Of a stretch of DNA of 8,148 nucleotides, positions 1 to 5,270 are shown one piece after another (the stretch's first letter is position 1; each line of letters begins with the position of its first letter). The notes below the pieces were generated by a model. The model worked only from the letters and a program-made list of their open reading frames with translations. It made no database searches and was not told the DNA's origin. Source of the stretch: Candidatus Bipolaricaulota bacterium (GTDB lineage Bacteria; Bipolaricaulota; Bipolaricaulia; RBG-16-55-9); NCBI GenBank assembly GCA_018609825.1, contig JAHEOA010000171.1, positions 1 through 8,148 of the forward strand. The letters are read 5' to 3'. The position numbers and the translations under genes were made by a program.

Positions 1-47
1 AACAGATACGGACCATGGTACTTAGCCGACGCGAAACCTGTCATGCC

Positions 48-554
48 ATGACGATCATTGAGGTCAAACACCATCTCGACGGCCGCGAGGAACGGTTCGA
101 CTGCGAGCTGCTGCTCCACCGGGACGTCGTCGCGCTGGTCCGGTTCGGGTTCCGGCAGGACGAGCCCCACGAGGAGGGGCCGTTTCGGCTTCCGGCCGGC
201 GAGATCGTCACGCTGGCGGCGTTCTGGGAGGATCGTCCCTATCTCATCTACCGCCTGAGCGACGCCCGGGGTGATCTGCTCGGCCATCGCTTCGACGTCT
301 GCGCGAACGTCCGCATCGGCGACGAGATCCACTACACCGATCTGTTGTTGGATATCTGGATGCCGCCCGACGGATCGATCCACGTGTTGGACGAGGACGA
401 GGTCGCAGAGGCCGAAGCGACCGGGTGGATGAACGAGTCGCAAGCCACCATCGTCCGCGAAGCCAAACGCTATCTCCAGCGCCATGCCGAGGACGTGGCC
501 CGTGAACTGGACCGCCTAGCGATGCAGGCGGGTGTAGCTGAACACGCCGATTAA
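48..554 (+). CDS. DUF402 family protein (FomD/Ntdp-like phosphohydrolase)
   Basis: The predicted product has 168 residues and is a cytosolic, soluble protein with no signal peptide or membrane segment. The family hallmark is visible: an acidic block Y96-T-D98-L-L-L-D102-I-W followed by P-P-D-G (106-109), then V-L-D115-E-D-E118. In DUF402 proteins these residues bind divalent metal; characterised relatives (Streptomyces FomD, staphylococcal Ntdp) hydrolyse nucleotide phosphoanhydrides, so a nucleotide or nucleotidyl-phosphonate phosphohydrolase is a reasonable inference with unknown substrate. The C-terminal third (about 130-158) is a charged helix. I chose ATG 48 over the in-frame ATG 15: the ten codons after ATG 15 often end in A or T, unlike the GC-ending body, and the conserved-looking region begins at M-T-I-I-E-V. 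Neither start has a clear Shine-Dalgarno. The gene converges on the transporter operon and overlaps its last gene by 39 bases; no functional link is evident. Confidence 0.83.
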   Translation: MTIIEVKHHLDGREERFDCELLLHRDVVALVRFGFRQDEPHEEGPFRLPAGEIVTLAAFWEDRPYLIYRLSDARGDLLGHRFDVCANVRIGDEIHYTDLLLDIWMPPDGSIHVLDEDEVAEAEATGWMNESQATIVREAKRYLQRHAEDVARELDRLAMQAGVAEHAD

Positions 555-713
555 GCCGAGCGCCAGCCCCGCAACGGAGGCCCCGAACGACACGAAGTTG
601 AGCAGAAACGTCGAGTTCACCACCCGGATGACCATGAGAAACGGGACCGCGACGCCGACGACCAAGAGCACCCCGCCGACGATCATGTAGACGAGCGGTC
701 CGTTGACGTTCAT
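516..713 (-). CDS. Small two-helix membrane protein at the end of the transporter operon
   Basis: The product has 65 residues and I do not recognise its family. It has two hydrophobic segments, about residues 7-32 (with P24 inside) and 36-60, separated by a short R-V-V-N-S turn, and a basic tail T-R-L-H-R. This predicts a helical hairpin in the cytoplasmic membrane with almost no soluble part. The start is ATG at 713, which shares its A with the stop codon of the upstream ATPase (TGATG). There is no good Shine-Dalgarno, so translation probably depends on coupling to the ATPase gene. The longer frame up to 827 would add an Arg-rich out-of-frame reading of the ATPase C-terminus and is rejected. 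Position and coupling suggest an accessory or regulatory membrane subunit of the transporter, but that is inference. It may equally be an unrelated small membrane protein riding on the operon. Confidence 0.72.
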   Translation of the reverse strand: MNVNGPLVYMIVGGVLLVVGVAVPFLMVIRVVNSTFLLNFVSFGASVAGLALGLIGVFSYTRLHR

Positions 714-1741
714 CAGCGGTACAGCCAACACTCCGTGTAGTGCTCGGGCTCCGACTCGAACTCCGGCGGCTCGTCCGTTTCGCAAAGCCCCTCGATGAAC
801 TTGGGACAGCGCGGATGGAAGCGACACCCGCTCGGCGGGTGGACCAAGCTCGGCGGCTCGCCCGGCGGAACCTCGCGCATCTCCCGGGCGTTGGCCGCGT
901 CGGCGTCGGGAATGGCTGCGAGCAAAGCTTGTGTGTAGGGATGCTTGGAGTCGGTGATCAATTCATCGACGTTGGCCTTCTCGATCAGCTTGCCGCCGTA
1001 CATGACGAACGCCCGCTCGGAGAAGTGTCGCACGGTCGAGAGGTCGTGCGTGATGTAGATGAGGCCGAGTTCGTGCTCCTCTTGAAGCCGCCGGAGCAGC
1101 TCCAGGATCTCCACGCGCACCGAGGCGTCCAGCATGGAGACGGGCTCGTCGGCCAGGATCAGCTTGGGCCGCAGGATCATCGCCCGAGCAATGACCAGGC
1201 GTTGTTGCTGACCGCCGCTCAGCATGTGCGGAAACTTGGGCAGAAAGTCGTCAACGGGCGTCAGGCGCACTTCCTCCAGGACCTCGCGGATCCGCTCGTC
1301 CTGCTCGTCGCCGTTCCGGATGCCGTTGATGACGAGCGGCTCACTCAGGATGCGCCGCACGTTCATGAACGGCGGCGTGGCGCCGTAAGGGTCCTGCTGC
1401 ACGAAGCCGACCTTGGCCTTGTACCACTGACGGCCCTCCTTGTCGAGCTCGTCCACGTCCTCGCCCTCGAAGACGATGCGGCCGGAGGTCGGTCGATAGA
1501 GCCCCAAGATCGTCTTGGCCAGCGTCGACTTGCCGCAGCCGCTTTCGCCAACAATCGATATGGACTCGGCATGCTTGAGCTGGAAGCTGACCCCGTCGAC
1601 CGCCTTGACATCCCCCACGTGGAAAAACCCCCAGCGGCGCAGCGCAAACCACGTGCGCAGCTCCTCGATCGACAACAGGGGCGTCGCTGCAGGGTTCGTC
1701 GCCGAGGTCGCCGTCAATGTCTCGTCCTGAACGTTTGCCAT
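713..1741 (-). CDS. Peptide/nickel-type ABC transporter ATPase, DppF-like
   Basis: The product has 342 residues and is the second nucleotide-binding subunit of the importer; it hydrolyses ATP on the cytoplasmic face. All ABC motifs are present and look intact: Walker A G-E-S-G-C-G-K71-S-T (65-73), Q-loop Q116-D-P, signature L-S-G-G-Q-Q-Q-R (174-181), Walker B L-I-L-A-D198-E199-P, D-loop S-M-L-D (202-205) and switch His H232. The C-terminal oligo_HPY region (about 266-342) carries C306, C312, C320 and C338, the four-Cys pattern that holds a [4Fe-4S] cluster in studied Opp/Dpp ATPases. Residues 1-21 are an Ala/Thr-rich leader before the first strand. ATG 1741 is supported by AGGGA six bases upstream, overlapping the TAG stop of the other ATPase gene. 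'DppF-like' rests on being the second ATPase gene and on operon order; the substrate cannot be read from an ATPase. Confidence 0.95.
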   Translation of the reverse strand: MANVQDETLTATSATNPAATPLLSIEELRTWFALRRWGFFHVGDVKAVDGVSFQLKHAESISIVGESGCGKSTLAKTILGLYRPTSGRIVFEGEDVDELDKEGRQWYKAKVGFVQQDPYGATPPFMNVRRILSEPLVINGIRNGDEQDERIREVLEEVRLTPVDDFLPKFPHMLSGGQQQRLVIARAMILRPKLILADEPVSMLDASVRVEILELLRRLQEEHELGLIYITHDLSTVRHFSERAFVMYGGKLIEKANVDELITDSKHPYTQALLAAIPDADAANAREMREVPPGEPPSLVHPPSGCRFHPRCPKFIEGLCETDEPPEFESEPEHYTECWLYR

Positions 1742-1747
1742 ACGGTA

Positions 1748-1752
1748 TCCCT
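1748..1752 (-). promoter_or_regulatory. Shine-Dalgarno of the second ATPase, overlapping the upstream stop
   Basis: On the minus strand AGGGA lies six bases before ATG 1741, and its first two bases belong to the TAG stop codon of the DppD-like gene (1751-1753). A ribosome ending the first ATPase therefore finishes on the entry site for the second, which should help keep the two ATPase subunits in equal amounts. The site supports the 1741 start. Confidence 0.6.
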
Positions 1753-2704
1753 ACCAGTGGAGCCAGCACTTGACGTGCCGACCCGTCTGCGGCTCCGCGT
1801 CCGGCGGCTCTTGACGGCAGCGGTCGAACCGATGCGGGCAGCGCTCGGCGAACCGACAGCCCTCGGGCGGATCGAACAGGCTCGGGGCTTGGCCGGGAAT
1901 ATACTCGGGATGCTCCGTCTCGCGCAGCTTCGGGACGCTGGCCATGAGCTTGTGCGAATAGGGATGCAACGGCTCCTCGAAGAACCGCCCGGCGTCGCTG
2001 ATCTCGACGATCTGGCCCGCATACATGACGGCGACTTTGTCGGCCAACTCGCTGGAGGTCGCGATGTCGTGGGTGATGAGGATGAAGCTGGTGCCGAACT
2101 CCCGCTTGACCTGCTTGAACACGTTCATGATGTTGGCCTGGGTCAGCACGTCCAGCGCCGAGGTCGGCTCGTCCATGACGATGACGTCGGGGTTGGTCGC
2201 CAGCGCCATGGCCAGAATCGCCCGCTGGCGCATCCCTCCGGAGAGCTCGAACGCGTAGCGATTAAGAAAGTCGACCGGGACGCCGACCATGCGGAACACT
2301 TCCGCGGCGCGATCGTAGGCCTCCCCTTTGTCGACGCCGAAGTGGACGATCAGGGGCTCGGCCACCTGCTCGCCCACTTTGACCACCGGGTTGAGCGCGT
2401 TCATGGCGGCTTGAGAGACGAGCGCGATCTTGACCCAGCGGATCTCCTTGCGGAAGCGCTCCTCGCGAAGCTGCATGACGTCTTGGCCGTCGAGGCGGAC
2501 CTCGCCGGCGTAGGTGTGGATGTTGCGGGGCAGCAGCCGCAAAAGCGCCTTAGCCAGCGAGCTCTTGCCGCAGCCCGAGTCCCCGATCAGGGCCATCGCC
2601 TCGTTGCGCTGGAGCGTGAAGTCCAGCCCGTCGACGGCCTGGACGACCCCCTTGGACGTCTGATAGTGCAACGTCAGGCCCCGGACATCCAGCAACGCGT
2701 CCAT
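1751..2704 (-). CDS. Peptide/nickel-type ABC transporter ATPase, DppD-like
   Basis: The product has 317 residues and is the first of the paired ATPases. Motifs in order: Walker A G-D-S-G-C-G-K47-S-S (41-49), Q-loop S-Q98, signature L-S-G-G-M-R-Q-R (154-161), Walker B V-I-V-M-D178-E179-P, D-loop S-A-L-D (182-185) and switch His H212. The signature variant with M-R-Q-R is usual for DppD/OppD. The C-terminal oligo_HPY region contains C283, C289, C296 and C313, the likely [4Fe-4S] ligands. The reading frame stays open upstream to 3334, but the ABC domain begins at M-D-A-L-L-D-V. ATG 2704 overlaps the permease stop as TGATG and has GAGGG seven bases upstream. Length matches the family. Expected partners are the DppF-like ATPase and the two permeases encoded alongside. 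Confidence 0.95.
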   Translation of the reverse strand: MDALLDVRGLTLHYQTSKGVVQAVDGLDFTLQRNEAMALIGDSGCGKSSLAKALLRLLPRNIHTYAGEVRLDGQDVMQLREERFRKEIRWVKIALVSQAAMNALNPVVKVGEQVAEPLIVHFGVDKGEAYDRAAEVFRMVGVPVDFLNRYAFELSGGMRQRAILAMALATNPDVIVMDEPTSALDVLTQANIMNVFKQVKREFGTSFILITHDIATSSELADKVAVMYAGQIVEISDAGRFFEEPLHPYSHKLMASVPKLRETEHPEYIPGQAPSLFDPPEGCRFAERCPHRFDRCRQEPPDAEPQTGRHVKCWLHW

Positions 2705-4053
2705 CACTCGACCCTCAGACGCGGGTTGAAGATCCGGTCCAAGGCCAGCCCGATCATCGTGAACGAGAACCCCGCCAACAGCAGCAGAGCGCCGGGCAGG
2801 ACCACCCAGTAGTAGAAGCCCTGGTAGAGCGCGCCCTCGGTGCGGGCGGTGCTGATGATCTTGCCCCAGGTCGGCAGCACCGGGTCGCCGAGCCCGAGCT
2901 GGGCCAGCGTCGCCTCCAGGAAGATGAGCCCGGGAATGGCGCCGACGAAGATCGGGACGAGCGTCGGCGCGGCCCGCGGCATCATGTAGCGCCAGACGAC
3001 GCGCCAGTTTCCCGCGCCGTAGGACTGGGCGGCTTCGATATAGGGATCCTCGCGAACCTGGAGGAAGAGCGCGCGATAGGTCTTCACGCCGCCGCTGAAG
3101 ATGCTGCCCAGAACGACCACGCCGAGCATCACCCAGATGCTCGAGGAGATGAACGTGCCCACGAGGATGAGGATCACGAGCAGGTTCAGAATCAGGTTGA
3201 CCTCGGTGAGGCGTTGGATGATGGCGTCGACGATACCGCCGAACCAGGCGCCGATCGCGCCGATGATGAAGGTAAACACGGTCGCGCCGATGGCGCCGCC
3301 GATGCCGAAGGCCAGCGCAAGCGGCGTTCCCCACAACAGGCCGAGCGCCAGGTCCCGTCGCTTATGGTCCGTGCCGGCAAGGCCGTGGACCTTGCCGAAG
3401 AGGATCAGCCGGGCGTCCAAAGTGGCGTCGGGCTCAAAGAGCAACCCTTCGATGACCAACGCGTATTTCCCTTTGCGGGGCGTCGCGTTCTGCCCTTCGG
3501 CGCCCTCCGCCGTGAGCAGCCCGATTTCCGGGCGCACGCCGCCCAACCGTTGGCGCAGCGCCGTGCTTTGCGAGAGGTTCACGTTGGCGGATCGGCCGAT
3601 GGTCTGCTCGGTGATGGGGATCTGCCGCCCGTCGGGCGTGCGCCAGCTGGCCGAGATAAAGGGCTGCTTCGCCTCGAACGTCGAGTTGAGCTTGAGCGCG
3701 ACCTCCTTGGGGAAGCCGTCGGCCCGGTAGTCCACGGGAAACGTGATCGTAACCTCGGTCAGACCATCCGAGCTCTGCGCCGTCTTGGTGGCGGGGCCGT
3801 CGGGCGACCGGGTGTCGCGCACGATGGTCGTGGGGAGCCTCTTGGGGGTGAACCAGTTGTACCAGATGGGCGAGGCGTTGCGCGGATTGTCCTGCCAATG
3901 GGGTCCTCCGCGCCAGGTCTCGGTGATCTCGCCGTAGGAATACGCCCCGAGCGAATAGGCGGTCATGGCCAGCAGGCCGATCACGATGACGAGCCCCAAT
4001 ATGGCGGAGGGATAGTCCTTCAGTTGACGGAAAGCGGACCAGAGACGGCGCAT
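2704..4053 (-). CDS. ABC transporter permease, DppC-like, with large extracytoplasmic insertion
   Basis: The product has 449 residues and is one of the two pore-forming subunits. After a short basic N-terminus, TM1 spans about 15-37. An unusually long hydrophilic stretch (about 40-225, including T-V-T-I-T-F-P-V-D and P-F-I-S-A-S-W) probably folds outside the membrane. Then comes the family motif G-T-D-H-K-R-R-D (about 227-234), followed by five predicted helices. The EAA loop that docks on an ATPase is E340-A-A-Q-S-Y-G346, and the end N-P-R-L-R-V-E matches the usual D-P-R-L-R tail. E. coli DppC has about 300 residues, so some 150 are extra and nearly all lie between TM1 and the core. I chose ATG 4053 because GGGAG sits nine bases upstream; an in-frame TTG at 4059, overlapping the upstream stop, is the alternative (451 residues). 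Confidence 0.93.
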   Translation of the reverse strand: MRRLWSAFRQLKDYPSAILGLVIVIGLLAMTAYSLGAYSYGEITETWRGGPHWQDNPRNASPIWYNWFTPKRLPTTIVRDTRSPDGPATKTAQSSDGLTEVTITFPVDYRADGFPKEVALKLNSTFEAKQPFISASWRTPDGRQIPITEQTIGRSANVNLSQSTALRQRLGGVRPEIGLLTAEGAEGQNATPRKGKYALVIEGLLFEPDATLDARLILFGKVHGLAGTDHKRRDLALGLLWGTPLALAFGIGGAIGATVFTFIIGAIGAWFGGIVDAIIQRLTEVNLILNLLVILILVGTFISSSIWVMLGVVVLGSIFSGGVKTYRALFLQVREDPYIEAAQSYGAGNWRVVWRYMMPRAAPTLVPIFVGAIPGLIFLEATLAQLGLGDPVLPTWGKIISTARTEGALYQGFYYWVVLPGALLLLAGFSFTMIGLALDRIFNPRLRVE

Positions 4054-4055
4054 GA

Positions 4056-5225
4056 TCAACTGCTCCCTTCTCCGACGCGGATGCGCGGATCCACCAGCGC
4101 GTAGATGATGTCCAGCAAGAACACCACGATCGCCAGCATGTAGGCGAAGATGGCGACGCTGCCGATGATGACGGCGATGTCGAACTGGTTGATCGCCTGG
4201 AGGATCAGCTGCCCCAAGCCCGGCCAGTTGAACACGATCTCCAAGACCACCGAGCCCTGCCAGAGGAAGATGATCGAGATCAGGAACTGCGTGACGATAT
4301 ACGGCAACGTCGGGCGCAGGATGTAGCGGCGCTGGATCGTGCCGGACGGCAACCCCTTCGCCTTGGCCATCTCGACGAAGTCCTCGCTGGAGTAGATCAG
4401 GAAGTACGTCCGGTATTGATACACCGCCAAGAAGAAGCCGGAGATCCAGATGGCGGCGACGGGCAGGATCATGTGCTTGGCCACGCTGAGCCCGTACGCG
4501 AGCGTCGACTCAGGCACCGGCGCGTCCACCAGGCCGCCGAACGGCGCCCAGCCCAACAGCGAGGCGAAGATCAGGATGAGGAAGATGCCGTAGAACCACG
4601 ATGGCGCGGCGGACGTGGGCGCGAGCGAGACCATGATCCGATCCAGCCACGTCCCGTAACGCCGCGACAGGATGAGTGCCACAAACAGCGACGAGACGAA
4701 CAACAGCAAGAAGCCTGTCCCCAACAACAGCACCGTCGGCGGCAGCCGTTCCAGCAGAATGAGCCGGACTTGCTTGGAGCCCGTGTCGCTGGTGATCACA
4801 CTGGCGCGGCCGAGCGTGAGGGTGATGGCGTTGATCAGGTGATTGAAGCTGCGGTTCTGCGGCACGATGCGCAGTCCGTCCTCGGTCATAGCAATGGGCC
4901 AGAACGGCTTGTTCAGGCCCAGTCGATCGACCTCCTGCTGGATCATCTGATCCACGCGTTCTCGCCGCTCATCCGTCGGCAGTTGCTGGAGGTCCGGGTT
5001 GGAGGAGACCTGAGCGATAACCTGCTGCTGAATTTGATTCATGCGGACCTGATCGACATACCCCCCCGCGTTGACGATGAGCAGCATGACGTAGACGGCG
5101 ACCACGACGGTGGCGCCGAGGATAAGCAGCCGCGTGACGATGTAGCGCAGGAACTGGAGCACCGAGCCCAGGCGCAGGCCGCCGGCCTGCTCGCCTGGGC
5201 TCGATCCTTGAACGGCTTGCGCCAT
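4056..5225 (-). CDS. ABC transporter permease, DppB-like
   Basis: The product has 389 residues and is the other pore subunit. TM1 lies at about 24-51. A Gln/Arg/Asp-rich, probably helical extracytoplasmic region (about 55-160) ends in a stretch containing L-G-L-N-K-P, close to the L-G-L-D-x-P of OppB/DppB. Next come R-L-P-P-T and TM2 (162-187), then further helices at about 208-226 and 247-277. The cytoplasmic EAA loop follows (about 281-305, E-M-A-K-A-K-G), then TM5 (308-330), the conserved F-N-W-P-G-L-G (332-338), TM6 (353-378) and the family ending Y-A-L-V-D-P-R-I-R-V. It is about 50 residues longer than E. coli DppB, mostly in the first outer loop. ATG 5225 is the first usable start in this frame; the nearest GGAG is about 14 bases upstream, rather far. 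The gene lies 45 bases after the binding-protein stop and two bases before the ATG of the next permease. Confidence 0.94.
   Translation of the reverse strand: MAQAVQGSSPGEQAGGLRLGSVLQFLRYIVTRLLILGATVVVAVYVMLLIVNAGGYVDQVRMNQIQQQVIAQVSSNPDLQQLPTDERRERVDQMIQQEVDRLGLNKPFWPIAMTEDGLRIVPQNRSFNHLINAITLTLGRASVITSDTGSKQVRLILLERLPPTVLLLGTGFLLLFVSSLFVALILSRRYGTWLDRIMVSLAPTSAAPSWFYGIFLILIFASLLGWAPFGGLVDAPVPESTLAYGLSVAKHMILPVAAIWISGFFLAVYQYRTYFLIYSSEDFVEMAKAKGLPSGTIQRRYILRPTLPYIVTQFLISIIFLWQGSVVLEIVFNWPGLGQLILQAINQFDIAVIIGSVAIFAYMLAIVVFLLDIIYALVDPRIRVGEGSS
4063..4073 (-). promoter_or_regulatory. Shine-Dalgarno for the DppC-like permease
   Basis: The purine-rich minus-strand stretch GGAGAAGGGAG lies inside the last codons of the DppB-like gene. 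Its GGGAG end is nine bases from ATG 4053 but only three from TTG 4059. This favours the ATG start, although the outer GGAG would suit the TTG. Confidence 0.55.
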
Positions 5226-5270
5226 GACTAGATTTCGGTCTCCTTCATGACTGCGGACATGGCTCCGTCG

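Noticed and set aside
1..47. Promoter for the DUF402 gene
   Set aside because: Too little upstream sequence is present and no convincing -10 or -35 element is seen.
516..827. 103-residue version of the small membrane protein
   Set aside because: The extra 38 residues come from reading the ATPase C-terminal codons out of frame. ATG 713 gives a compact two-helix protein coupled to the ATPase stop.
740..2812. Long plus-strand open frame opposite both ATPase genes (690 codons)
   Set aside because: It is antisense to two ATPases whose motifs are all intact. The translation shows no domain, and long antisense frames are common in GC-rich DNA.
1751..3334. Extended 527-residue frame for the first ATPase
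   Set aside because: The extra 210 residues overlap the permease core in another frame and read as Arg/His-rich nonsense. The ATPase domain, a good Shine-Dalgarno and the stop/start overlap all point to 2704.
5226..5270. Terminator or attenuator hairpin between binding protein and permease
   Set aside because: Only stems of three to four pairs can be found (for example CGGA with TCCG) and there is no T-run.
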